DNA of 64,000 nucleotides, taken from assembly GCF_047302465.1 (NCBI RefSeq), contig NZ_CP178621.1, positions 1,302,001 to 1,366,000 on the forward strand, written 5' to 3'. Shown in pieces: positions 17,450 to 26,337 of this stretch; positions within the stretch are counted from its first letter, which is position 1, and every line of letters starts with the position of its first letter. The notes below the pieces were generated by a model, which worked only from the letters and a program-made list of their open reading frames with translations, did not search any database and had not been told where the DNA came from. The translations under genes and the position numbers were made by a program. This stretch comes from JACMRP01 sp047302465. Lineage in GTDB: Bacteria > Bdellovibrionota > Bdellovibrionia > Bdellovibrionales > Bdellovibrionaceae.

Positions 17450-19348
17450 GTGGATAGTCATTCTGGAATGCTAATGTCATTTTTTGCGTTTTTCGTCGGG
17501 CTTTCGCTCGCGAATGCCCAAACAAATAGCTCAGCAACCCAAGAAGCTGTGCCGGGCGAATACATCGTGAAGCTTAAAGATATGGCGGCCCCCTCGGGTG
17601 TCTTGAATAAGATGCAGGGCAAACTAAATCTTAAAGGTTCCTTCCAACGCATCAACATGTACCACGTTTCTTTGAAAGGCGGGGCTCAGGACGTTCAGTC
17701 TTTAGAGGACTTGGCGGCTGATCCCGATGTTGAATACATTGAACCTAACTACATCTTTAAGAAATCTGTCGACGATCAAGAGGGCCTAGGTGCTCCAGCT
17801 CAAGTGTACGAGATGGGCGAGGTCCAAGCGATGGAGCAATACTCTGCCGCTGCTGCGTCTTACTCTCAATCAGGAGCACAAACGAAGGTTGCAGAGGCTT
17901 GGGCTATCCAAACTTCTAACAGCAGCATTCGTCCGATCGTTGCTATTATCGATACCGGCCTTGATAAGACTCACCCTGTATTTGTGAATTCAAATGCAGT
18001 ATGGGTCAATTCTCGAGAGATCGCGAATAACGGCGTTGATGATGACTATAACGGTTATATCGACGACGTGAATGGTTGGAACTTCATCAACAATACACCG
18101 AACTTTGCCGATGACGATGGTCACGGAACGCACGTTGCGGGGATCGTTGTCGGTACCAGCCTTAATATCTTGGCAAATCCAATCACAGAGACTGCAAAAA
18201 TGCAGGTAATGCCTTTGAAGTTCCTAGATGCTAATGGCTCTGGAACAACTTCAAATGCGATCCGCGCTATTTACTATGCCGTGAATAACGGTGCGCGCGT
18301 AATCAACAACTCTTGGGGTGGTGGTACTTACAGCCGCTCTTTGCATGAAGCTATGACTTTTGCTTACTCGAATCGTATCTTTATTGCTTCTGCTGCTGGT
18401 AACAACGGCAAGAGCAATGATACGACTCCGATGTATCCTTCAAGCTACGATGTTCCAAGTAATCTTTCCGTAGCTGCAACAACAGACTATGACTATATGG
18501 CGAGCTTCTCGAACTTTGGTTCGCGCTCAGTGCATCTTGCAAGTCCTGGTGTTTTGATTTTAAGTACTCTTCCTAATAACCGTACGGGAACTATGTCTGG
18601 AACTAGTATGGCGACTCCGTTTGTTGCGGGGTTGGCGGCACTAGCAATGCGTGAGGCTCCGTTCCTCACGGGTTATCAAATCCGCGATATTATGATTGCA
18701 AAGGCGACGAGCATTTCAAATCTGTTGGGCAAGGTTTCAAGCTCAGCACGTGTTGATGCTCTTCGTTTGATCAATGAGGCGCAGGTTCAATCTGCGGTAC
18801 AAGCTTCTCAACCAAGTTATTCTCCGAGCTATGCGGGCGAGGCCCGTAGCTTGGCTTCTGCGGAGGTGTCGCCAAAAACCGGTTGCGGTTTGGTGTCGAC
18901 AGCACTTTTGAAAGGCCCAGGCAGCAGCTCGGGCGGCTTTAACGGTGGCGGTGTGATGGCGGGCTTGTTCCTGCTTCCTGTGATCGTTTGGGCAGTACTC
19001 AGACAGCGTGCTCTTGAAAAGGCGAAGCCTGCTTCAGATCCGCGCCGCAAATACGAGCGCTTCAAGATGGACAGCGACATCCGCGTTATGGTCGGAGACC
19101 GCGAGCTTGCGGGATCCCTCAAAACGATCTCACTCGGTGGTGCTTCCTTCTGCGCAGACGAAGCCCTCGAAAAGGGTGGAATTATCACTATGAAGATCTC
19201 AAGCCCAGATGGCAAAGACCTCGTCGAGGTACAAGGTCAAGTCGTATGGAGCGAAGCGAACCAAGCCTATGGGGTTCAGTTCGCAGGAGCAGAACAGTCC
19301 ACTCTGTCTATGATCCAGAAATGGACTGCAGGTTTGACGAAGGCATAA
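17450..19348 (+). CDS. subtilisin-like protease with transmembrane segment and C-terminal PilZ domain
   Basis: 632 residues from GTG 17450 (AAGGGAG five bases upstream); ATG at 17468 is an alternative. Order: signal peptide (to about residue 23), I9 propeptide (35-104), S8 catalytic domain with Asp168 (IIDTG), His225 (GHGTHVAG) and Ser386 (GTSMATP), a Ser/Gly-rich linker with Cys479, a single transmembrane stretch at about 502-518, then a basic segment and a PilZ-like domain (about 530-630) with R533-xxx-R537 and ISLGGASF. The usual D/N of the DxSxxG motif is Thr here. If the topology holds, the protease is outside and PilZ is cytoplasmic. Ends at a strong terminator. Confidence 0.88.
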   Translation: MDSHSGMLMSFFAFFVGLSLANAQTNSSATQEAVPGEYIVKLKDMAAPSGVLNKMQGKLNLKGSFQRINMYHVSLKGGAQDVQSLEDLAADPDVEYIEPNYIFKKSVDDQEGLGAPAQVYEMGEVQAMEQYSAAAASYSQSGAQTKVAEAWAIQTSNSSIRPIVAIIDTGLDKTHPVFVNSNAVWVNSREIANNGVDDDYNGYIDDVNGWNFINNTPNFADDDGHGTHVAGIVVGTSLNILANPITETAKMQVMPLKFLDANGSGTTSNAIRAIYYAVNNGARVINNSWGGGTYSRSLHEAMTFAYSNRIFIASAAGNNGKSNDTTPMYPSSYDVPSNLSVAATTDYDYMASFSNFGSRSVHLASPGVLILSTLPNNRTGTMSGTSMATPFVAGLAALAMREAPFLTGYQIRDIMIAKATSISNLLGKVSSSARVDALRLINEAQVQSAVQASQPSYSPSYAGEARSLASAEVSPKTGCGLVSTALLKGPGSSSGGFNGGGVMAGLFLLPVIVWAVLRQRALEKAKPASDPRRKYERFKMDSDIRVMVGDRELAGSLKTISLGGASFCADEALEKGGIITMKISSPDGKDLVEVQGQVVWSEANQAYGVQFAGAEQSTLSMIQKWTAGLTKA

Positions 19349-19384
19349 TACCGTCAGCCGAAAATAATCACTGGTAATCACCAT

Positions 19385-19415
19385 GCGGGTTCCTGAAAGG
19401 GAACCCGCTTTTTTT
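19385..19415 (+). terminator. rho-independent terminator
   Basis: GCGGGTTCC, 6-base loop, GGAACCCGC, then seven T. Follows the subtilase-PilZ gene. Confidence 0.93.
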
Positions 19416-19506
19416 ACGGGAAGCATTTACATGTTCGCCGTTATTTTGGCACATATTGTTCGCAAATTCGTGGCAAATTTGGCCCGTTGGGATATAAGCT
19501 TTTGCC

Positions 19507-20307
19507 ATGGAAGCAACGAAGGCTAAACGCTCTCAAACACGAAGAAACTTCAGAAACGTCCTCCAAGACGAGCTGACATTACGCTGTTCTCGCAACCCCA
19601 ATTATTCCCTGAGATCCTTTGCAAAGGCTCTGCAAATATCGCCATCGGCGTTGTCTGCGATGCTCAGTGGAAAGCGTCCTATCACCGATAAAATGAAAGA
19701 GCGCCTTGGGTTAAAACTAGGACTTTCTTTGTCAGAACTTAAGCGCCTTCATTCTCAACCCCATGGGAATAGCAAACTTAAAAACACAGATGGGATCGAG
19801 GGCTCTTTCCAACAAATCACGGTCGATACCTTTGCGATTATCTCTGAACCTTATCACTATGCACTTTTAGAGCTTATGAAGACCGAAGGGTTTGAAGAAG
19901 AACCTCGTTGGATTGCTCAGCGTTTGCAAATCACGGTGTCCGAGGTCAAGTTTGCACTTGAACGTCTTGAGCGCGTAGGACTTATCGAGCGTGACGAGAA
20001 GGGTGTTTTAACGGATGCCACAGAAGGCTTTAGCACGGATATCCGTGATGGATTGACGTCTCAGGCGCAACGTCGCTTTCAAGAAAATTCTTTGCGACAT
20101 GCGATGACCTCGGTACAAACAGTGCCGCTTGAAAAACGTGACAATACTTCCATGACCATGGCGATTAATAGCGCGGATCTACCAAAGGCCCGCAAAATGC
20201 TGAAAACCTTCAGACGCAGATTCTGTAAAGATTTAGAATCTGCACCACGCCTGAATGAAGTCTATCAGCTGACCATGGCCTTTGTTCCAATAACGAATAC
20301 AAAATAA
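19507..20307 (+). CDS. TIGR02147-family regulator-like protein
   Basis: 266 residues. N-terminal part resembles an HTH (SLRSFAKALQISPSALSAMLSGKRPI), the middle has the family's YHYALLELMKTEGFEEEPRWIAQRLQI winged-helix-like region, and the C-terminus has the RRFCKDLESA...VYQLTMAFVP block. TIGR02147 proteins are expanded in Bdellovibrio and Fibrobacter; they are presumed DNA-binding but poorly studied. A paralogue is at 37021. No good RBS before the ATG. The next gene starts 12 bases downstream. Confidence 0.85.
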   Translation: MEATKAKRSQTRRNFRNVLQDELTLRCSRNPNYSLRSFAKALQISPSALSAMLSGKRPITDKMKERLGLKLGLSLSELKRLHSQPHGNSKLKNTDGIEGSFQQITVDTFAIISEPYHYALLELMKTEGFEEEPRWIAQRLQITVSEVKFALERLERVGLIERDEKGVLTDATEGFSTDIRDGLTSQAQRRFQENSLRHAMTSVQTVPLEKRDNTSMTMAINSADLPKARKMLKTFRRRFCKDLESAPRLNEVYQLTMAFVPITNTK

Positions 20308-20319
20308 AAGAGGATGCTT

Positions 20320-21111
20320 ATGAAAAAGTTAGTTTTAATCACAACAATGATAATTCTTCCGTTTACTTCTCAGGCCCTCGAAGGGCGCGAGAGCGGCGGC
20401 GGGGACTCTTACGCACTAGAGTTTGTGCAAATCGCTCAGCAGGTAACGCAACATCTTAAATTCCAGCGCTCGAAGCTGATCGACATCAAAAAACTGGATG
20501 AGGCCATCACAAAGACCACCATCGAGTCGACAGATAAAAAGCTTGTGCTGAATGGCGCGGCGAAAGATGCGATCAATTATCCTGCTGAAGGACGTATTGT
20601 GATCAATCGTCAAAGCTGGAGGGGCATGAGTCGCGACGTAAAACCCGCTTTGGTTTTGCATGAGTACCTAGGTATTATGCGCGTGAATGACGCGACCTAT
20701 GAGCTTTCAAAACAGGTTTTAGAAGCTTTTGCTTATTCTGGGACACCTCAGGAAAACTTCCGTGCTGGAGCTTTGGCGACGACAAAAGTTCTTCCTATCG
20801 TTCAAGATCGCTACACGGGCGATACCGGTGTTGGCTTTATTTCACTTGCTGAAACAAGAACCGATAAGAAATCTGAAAACAATATCGTTCTGATCGTAGG
20901 ACTTCCAGACGGGACGAGTGACACCTACAAGCACAGTGTCGAGATCGACCTTGATGAGATCGACACGGTCACCTTAAGTGGAACAGACTTAGTTGTGAAA
21001 GGTCTTCGTTATGATTGGAATAACGACGCTTCTAGTTCGGCGACGGTTTCGATTCAAATCAAAAAGAACGCGGGATCAGACAAGTATTTGAGCAAGCTTG
21101 TAGTGCGCTAG
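20320..21111 (+). CDS. secreted protein of unknown function
   Basis: 263 residues. The second ATG is chosen because AGAGG directly touches the first one (20314) and is 6 bases from the second; this also gives a regular signal peptide (MKKLVLITTM, cleavage near SQA-LEG). Mature protein begins with ESGGGDS, and has VLHEYLGIMRVNDATYELS, a His-Glu motif that recurs in small secreted Bdellovibrio proteins. Whether HEYLG binds metal is unknown. Likely cotranscribed with the TIGR02147 gene. Confidence 0.7.
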   Translation: MKKLVLITTMIILPFTSQALEGRESGGGDSYALEFVQIAQQVTQHLKFQRSKLIDIKKLDEAITKTTIESTDKKLVLNGAAKDAINYPAEGRIVINRQSWRGMSRDVKPALVLHEYLGIMRVNDATYELSKQVLEAFAYSGTPQENFRAGALATTKVLPIVQDRYTGDTGVGFISLAETRTDKKSENNIVLIVGLPDGTSDTYKHSVEIDLDEIDTVTLSGTDLVVKGLRYDWNNDASSSATVSIQIKKNAGSDKYLSKLVVR

Positions 21112-21223
21112 GAAAGGCCGCTTGTGCCAGAGTATTTGCGCACAGAAAGTGGTCGTTTGAGGGTGTTCTAGTCTTTAAGAAACAAACCCGGGCCTCTACA
21201 CTAAACTAAAAAGTGAGGGGCCT

Positions 21224-21592
21224 ATGAAAAACTTAATTTTCACAGTTATATTCGTAATTTCTTCCGCAAGCGTTGCGGGACCTATCAAAAACAAGGGTAA
21301 AGACACCGTTAGAAAACCAAATCAAGCTGCAACATGTGGTATTGCACTTGATAAGGCTAAAGCAATGGTTGATGCAGACGGTACGGTTGCTGACGAGCAG
21401 GCCTTTGAAAATGCCGCGAATGAAGTCATCGCTGAATGCCGTAAATCCAATCCTTCAGATAAGCAAACCGAAAAATTTATTTCCGCGGGGGAAACTCTTT
21501 GCAAAAACTACGGCAATCAACAGAGCGCCTTGTTCCGCGGAACTTGTTTGTTAAATTTAGCAAAGACCATTTCCTTTGCGACAGGCACTTAG
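21224..21592 (+). CDS. small secreted protein of unknown function
   Basis: 122 residues, AGTGAGG upstream of ATG, signal peptide ending near SVA-GP. Mature part has four Cys (ATCGI, AECRK, TLCKN, GTCLL), enough for two disulfides, in an otherwise helical sequence. Stop codon abuts the stop of the convergent response regulator. Confidence 0.65.
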   Translation: MKNLIFTVIFVISSASVAGPIKNKGKDTVRKPNQAATCGIALDKAKAMVDADGTVADEQAFENAANEVIAECRKSNPSDKQTEKFISAGETLCKNYGNQQSALFRGTCLLNLAKTISFATGT

Positions 21593-22294
21593 TCAGAGAC
21601 TGCCTTCGATGACTTTCAGGCGATAGCCTTCGCCGGTCACGGTTTCAATCTTAATCGTAGCAGGGCCTATCTTCTTGCGAAGGTGGGCAATGTGCGTATC
21701 CACCGTACGGTCCGTAACATTCGCATCCGACCAAATCGTTTCAATGAAAAGCTCGCGGCTGAAAACGCGGTCGGGGGATTTCATAAATTTTGTTAACATT
21801 TTGAATTCCAAACGCGTCAGTGTCAGATCTTCGCTACTAGTACCTGTGTGAACGGTGACTTTTTGTTTGGCCATGTCCAAGCGGACATTTCCCAGTTGCA
21901 AGAAAGACTCTTCGGTCGCTTGTTCAGTGCCTTTACGAAGCTTTGCTTCTACGCGCGCTTTAAGTTCCGCGTGGTGAAAGGGCTTGATGATATAGTCATC
22001 AACTCCGATCGCAAAGGCCATCACCTTGCTAGAGATTTCGCTCTGGCCAGTCAGTACAAAGAGCGGCGTCTTATTTAGACCATTACTTTGATCAGATATT
22101 TTTGCAGCTAAGTATCGAAGTCCATCGCCATCTGGCAGACTCAAATCCAAAAGAATCAGATCAAAGCTCTTTTGCTGAAGAGTAGTCTCTGCGTCTTTCA
22201 GTGTAGAGCAGTGATGAACATGATGGGGTTTAAGCGTTTCTTTGACCATCAAAACCAATTCGGGACTGTCTTCAATATAAAGAATGTCTTTCAT
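21593..22294 (-). CDS. OmpR/PhoB-family response regulator
   Basis: 233 residues. Receiver domain with acidic pair near the start (ILYIEDSPE), phosphoacceptor Asp in LILLDLSLPDGDGL, Thr in LTGQS, and Lys in YIIKPFHHAEL. DNA-binding domain with LTRLEFKMLTKFMKSPDRVFSRELFIETIW and the RTVDTHIAHLRKKIG recognition region. No histidine kinase adjoins it, so its partner is elsewhere. Confidence 0.93.
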   Translation of the reverse strand: MKDILYIEDSPELVLMVKETLKPHHVHHCSTLKDAETTLQQKSFDLILLDLSLPDGDGLRYLAAKISDQSNGLNKTPLFVLTGQSEISSKVMAFAIGVDDYIIKPFHHAELKARVEAKLRKGTEQATEESFLQLGNVRLDMAKQKVTVHTGTSSEDLTLTRLEFKMLTKFMKSPDRVFSRELFIETIWSDANVTDRTVDTHIAHLRKKIGPATIKIETVTGEGYRLKVIEGSL

Positions 22295-22325
22295 TTCTTT
22301 AGTTTAAAAGAAATTAGACGGGAAT

Positions 22326-22976
22326 TTAAGGAAAGAGTGTTTTAAATTCCGCCGACACCGGAGAAGTGAAAACCCATTCACGTTTGTCGATTGTAATTTT
22401 GAGCTCAAATGCGTGTAAAAACATTCTCGTCACCGGATAGAGGCCGAAAATGCGCTCATTATACTTTGGGTCATTATATCGTGAATCTCCGACAATCGGG
22501 TGTTTCGCGATGGCTGCATGTTTACGAATCTGGTGCTGGCGTCCCGTCAGGATCTCACACTCCACCCACGTGAAGTAGTCATTGCTTTGAAGCACTTTCA
22601 CCAATGTGGTGCAATGCTTGCGATCAATGCCAATGCCTTGTGGATTTTTTCGTCCTTCGGCTTTGTCGGTGAGGGCCCACTGCCACGATTCTGAATCGGA
22701 CTTCATTTTCCCACGCAAGATTGCCTGGTACTTTTTTGTCGTGGAGTCGTGATTGAGAGTCTCCATCAAGGTTGCGGCGGTCTTTGGATTTTTCGCAAGC
22801 AGCAGAACGCCGCTAGTTTCTTGATCCAAGCGGTGAACTAAGTGAAAACTTACGCCAGGCTTTTGCAATTGTAGCAGCGTTAGGACATTCGGAGTGGCAT
22901 TGTGAACCGAAAGCCCCGCGGGCTTATCAACGACAAGCCACTCTGGGGTTTCATGAAGAATCTTAAGTGGAGCCAT
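22326..22976 (-). CDS. RluA-family pseudouridine synthase
   Basis: 216 residues, shorter than RluC/RluD because the S4 domain is absent. Catalytic motif HRLDQETSGVLLLAK with the active Asp, KKYQAILRG, and GRQHQIRKHAA are all present. It isomerises uridine to pseudouridine in rRNA or tRNA; the exact site cannot be read from sequence. Its ATG directly follows the TAG of mgtE, so the two are one transcript. Confidence 0.93.
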   Translation of the reverse strand: MAPLKILHETPEWLVVDKPAGLSVHNATPNVLTLLQLQKPGVSFHLVHRLDQETSGVLLLAKNPKTAATLMETLNHDSTTKKYQAILRGKMKSDSESWQWALTDKAEGRKNPQGIGIDRKHCTTLVKVLQSNDYFTWVECEILTGRQHQIRKHAAIAKHPIVGDSRYNDPKYNERIFGLYPVTRMFLHAFELKITIDKREWVFTSPVSAEFKTLFP

Positions 22977-24335
22977 CTAAAGCAGGGCTCCCGCCAAAAT
23001 GAAACTTGCTAACGTGAAGTAAATAATCAAACCAGTCACGTCAACAAGGGTTGCTACCGCAGGCGCTGAAGCCGAAGCCGGGTCAAAGCGAAGTTTCTTA
23101 AGTAAGAAGGGAAGCATTGAGCCAGACAGAGTTCCCCACAACACGATACCAATGATGCTCGCAGCGACTGTGAAGGCGACGCGCATGTAGTGCGGTCCAT
23201 AGAGCTGCTCTTTACCAGGCCAGAGAAGAATACGCGCAAGGCCCACTGCACTTAAGCAAAGACCCAGGGCTAAGCCAGTTATGAGCTCACGACCCAAGAC
23301 GCGCCACCAGTCACGAAGACGAACTTCACCCAGAGCCATCGCACGAATAATCAAAGTCGATGCCTGAGATCCCGAGTTACCGCCCGAACTAATAATCAGA
23401 GGGATAAAGAATGCTAAAACAACTGCGCGCTCAATTTCCGTATGATAGTAGCCCATGGCAGTTGCCGTGAACATCTCGCCCAAGAAAAGAACCATTAGCC
23501 AGCCCGCACGCTTTTTAATCATCTCTAGCAAAGAGATTTTTAAATAAGGCGCATCCAAAGTCTCAACCGCGGCAAGCTTATGGATATCTTCAGTCGCTTC
23601 TTCTTGTAAAACGCTAGCCACGTCATCGAAGGTGACGATACCGACCATGTGATTGTTGCCATCAATAACCGGAATCGCCATCAGATCTTGGCTCGAGAAG
23701 ATTTTAGCGATTTGTTCCTGGTCAGTGTCGACCGGAACCTTCACCATATCGATGGTCATGATGTCTTTGATCTTCTTATCCGGAGATGAAGAGAACAATT
23801 CTCGGAATGAGACAACCCCTAACAGAGTCTGATCTGTTGCCAGGGCGTAAGCATAGTAGATCGTTTCTACGTGAGTCTTTGCTTGAATACGGATGTAACT
23901 GATTGCTTCATCCACGCTCATGTCAGGGCGAAGGCGGATAAAGCGCGAGCTCATCAAGCCCCCGGCGTTATCTTCGGCGTAGGCAAGTAGTGCCGTCACT
24001 TCACGCTTAGTCTGTGGATCAAGTAGAGACAAAACTTCATCGCGATGGTCTGGTCCCATCTCTTGGATCAAATCGGCCACGTCATCCGGAGCGAGCAATC
24101 GCACCCAAGAACGTTTTTCTAAAGGTGTCGCTTCATGCAATAGATCGACTTGGTCGTGGACTTTGAGGCTTAAAAACAACTCTTCGGCTTCAGTACGAGG
24201 TAAGGCTTTGAACTTCTCACGGCGTTCAGTAGTCGACAGGGCCGACCAATTCTCGAATAAATTGTAAAATTGTTCTTCAGTTTGCGTAAACTCTTTCGAC
24301 GAAGAGTCCTGGGGGTTTTTGTTTTCAGAGTCCAT
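22977..24335 (-). CDS. mgtE: magnesium transporter MgtE
   Basis: 452 residues with GGGGGG before the ATG. N-terminal superhelical domain (RSWVRLLAPDDVADLIQEM, EVTALLAYAEDNAGGLMSSRFI), tandem CBS domains (QTLLGVVSFRELF, DVKVPVDTDQ-like, DGNNHMVGIVTFDDV), then five transmembrane helices including FFIPLIISSGGNSGSQ, the hallmark of the pore. MgtE is a homodimeric Mg2+ channel gated by cytoplasmic Mg2+. Abutting pseudouridine synthase downstream. Confidence 0.96.
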   Translation of the reverse strand: MDSENKNPQDSSSKEFTQTEEQFYNLFENWSALSTTERREKFKALPRTEAEELFLSLKVHDQVDLLHEATPLEKRSWVRLLAPDDVADLIQEMGPDHRDEVLSLLDPQTKREVTALLAYAEDNAGGLMSSRFIRLRPDMSVDEAISYIRIQAKTHVETIYYAYALATDQTLLGVVSFRELFSSSPDKKIKDIMTIDMVKVPVDTDQEQIAKIFSSQDLMAIPVIDGNNHMVGIVTFDDVASVLQEEATEDIHKLAAVETLDAPYLKISLLEMIKKRAGWLMVLFLGEMFTATAMGYYHTEIERAVVLAFFIPLIISSGGNSGSQASTLIIRAMALGEVRLRDWWRVLGRELITGLALGLCLSAVGLARILLWPGKEQLYGPHYMRVAFTVAASIIGIVLWGTLSGSMLPFLLKKLRFDPASASAPAVATLVDVTGLIIYFTLASFILAGALL

Positions 24336-24459
24336 GCATCCCCCCTCGAAAGGTCAGCAGGTGTGGTTTACGCAAAATTTACGAATGAGCCTTTGTACTT
24401 CGATCTCTTATCGACCGCAAGCACTTTAAGCTTAAGACTTTCTTTTCAGAAAACGCATT

Positions 24460-26337
24460 TTATGTCAGGTTTGCTGACTCAAACCTCGGGAGTACTTCAT
24501 GAGTCGGACCCAAGCTTTGAATCTCACCATTGTGTAACCATAATATACGATCGCACTTCTCGAGAGTGGACAGTCTATGGGCAATGATAATCTGGGTACG
24601 GTCGGCAAAAAATTCCTCGGTGGCCTTTACAAGAATTTCCTCGGACTGTGGATCCACAGAACTTGTGGCTTCATCCATGATAACGATTGGGGCTTGCTGC
24701 AAAAGACATCGAGCCATACATAGCAATTGGCGCTCACCCAAGGAAAGGTTTTTACCCCTTTCTTCGATCTTCATGTGAATGCCTTGAGACTGCTGCTGAA
24801 CCCATTCTTTAAGACCCACCTGATCTAGCACTTCAAAAAGTCTGTCATCTGTCAGGGTATTATCAATATCCAAATTGCTTCTGAGAGTCCCCTGGAACAG
24901 GACCGGATCTTGAGAGATAAACGCTACCGAACGACGGAAAAGATTCAAGTCCATCCCAGTATCGGTGCTTTGAATTTTGGGACTATGGCCATTGATCGCA
25001 ATGCGACCTGATTGCAATGGGTACAGGTGGAAAAGTGCTTGAATCAAACTTGATTTGCCACTGCCAGTGCGACCCACGATGCCCAGGCGTTCTCCGGCCT
25101 TGACCTCGAAGTTCAGATTCTTAAGAACCCACGGTAGATCTTCGCGGTACCTAAACCACAAGCCTTCAACTTGAACCGAGGCATTGCGTTCGTTCGTGAG
25201 CTTGCGGTTTTGCAAATACTTTTCCAAAGTCTCATCGTACTTCGGGTGACCTGTCTGAAATTTGGCGGTCGACGGCAGTAAATTGCCAGGCTCAAGATCT
25301 TTACGCAGATACTGATCTAAGCGTTCAACCCCAATCATGGCTTCTTCAAACTGAGTTAACCAGTCAAAGAACATCTGCACGGTATTGCCTGACAGAGCAA
25401 TAAAGCTAAAAGCCACACCGACAGAGCCCACCGAAGCAAGTCCCTGTTGAACTAAGAAATAAGCGGCAAGACCCGTCATCAAAAGGAGTAACGCCGAAAG
25501 GCTATTCATCTGAAACGAGAAGCCAATCACCCGGCGAGTGGTTCTTAGTTTTTGTTGCAAGAAGTACTTATCCAAACGATAGAAGCGATCCGAGAACGAT
25601 TCTTCACGGCGGAACGAGCGAATGGTGCTGGCCCCTTGAGTGGTTTCTGCAAAGTGGGCAATAGAAGGCGAACGGCTTGCTGAAAGTTCGCGACGAACTT
25701 GGCGAAGACCTGCGCGATTTAGGCGATAGACCACATAATTAAGTAACGCAATGATGACTACAAAAATCAGATAGTACGGACTTGCTAGAGTAATCAAAAA
25801 CACCATTGCGGTCAGGTCAAAAATGATCGACGCAAACTCGGCCAGTGGGCCCCCGAAAAGTCTAAAAACATTGCCATAATCGCTCGAGAAACGGGTGATG
25901 ATTCGCCCTGCCGGAGTTGCATCAAAGAAACTCATCGGCAAACGCGAAGTTCGCAAAGTCACTTCGTCATAAATTTTACTGATCGCCTGAGCTGATAGAC
26001 GCGAAAAGATCGTACGGAAACACAAAGTCAGAACAAAGCCCGCAAACGCCATCATGGCTAAAAGCTGCAAATAGTTTTCAGAAGTGAAGCCCGTAAAAAG
26101 AGATGGAACTCCTTTGCAGGTAATACCATGCTCAGGCTTACAGAAACTATCTACCCATACACCAATGACATTGGCATTTGCTAAGAGTGCCGCGCGCCCG
26201 ATAATACCGATAATAAACGCTGTAAGGATGCGCCAGCGATAAGGCTTGTACGCTTCCCCTAAAGTTTGGAAGACCGTGCGGCTATAGCCGCTTTCATTAT
26301 GCTGTTCGCCGTCAGACAAGTATTTAGGCTTCGACAT
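24460..26337 (-). CDS. ABC exporter half, ABCC-like, canonical ATP site
   Basis: 625 residues with six-helix membrane domain (about 35-330) and ATPase domain (about 385-620). Walker A GRTGSGKSS at 422-430, Q-loop ISQDP, signature LSLGERQ at 531, Walker B IVIMDEATSSVD with catalytic Glu556, and the His of AHRLS. The LS-x-GERQ signature is that of the second nucleotide-binding domain of ABCC/MRP transporters. It starts inside the end of the upstream half-transporter gene (14-base overlap). Confidence 0.92.
   Translation of the reverse strand: MSKPKYLSDGEQHNESGYSRTVFQTLGEAYKPYRWRILTAFIIGIIGRAALLANANVIGVWVDSFCKPEHGITCKGVPSLFTGFTSENYLQLLAMMAFAGFVLTLCFRTIFSRLSAQAISKIYDEVTLRTSRLPMSFFDATPAGRIITRFSSDYGNVFRLFGGPLAEFASIIFDLTAMVFLITLASPYYLIFVVIIALLNYVVYRLNRAGLRQVRRELSASRSPSIAHFAETTQGASTIRSFRREESFSDRFYRLDKYFLQQKLRTTRRVIGFSFQMNSLSALLLLMTGLAAYFLVQQGLASVGSVGVAFSFIALSGNTVQMFFDWLTQFEEAMIGVERLDQYLRKDLEPGNLLPSTAKFQTGHPKYDETLEKYLQNRKLTNERNASVQVEGLWFRYREDLPWVLKNLNFEVKAGERLGIVGRTGSGKSSLIQALFHLYPLQSGRIAINGHSPKIQSTDTGMDLNLFRRSVAFISQDPVLFQGTLRSNLDIDNTLTDDRLFEVLDQVGLKEWVQQQSQGIHMKIEERGKNLSLGERQLLCMARCLLQQAPIVIMDEATSSVDPQSEEILVKATEEFFADRTQIIIAHRLSTLEKCDRILWLHNGEIQSLGPTHEVLPRFESANLT

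Noticed and set aside
19507..21111. TIGR02147 gene plus secreted protein as a toxin-antitoxin pair
   Set aside because: The second product has a signal peptide and both sizes are too large for typical modules.
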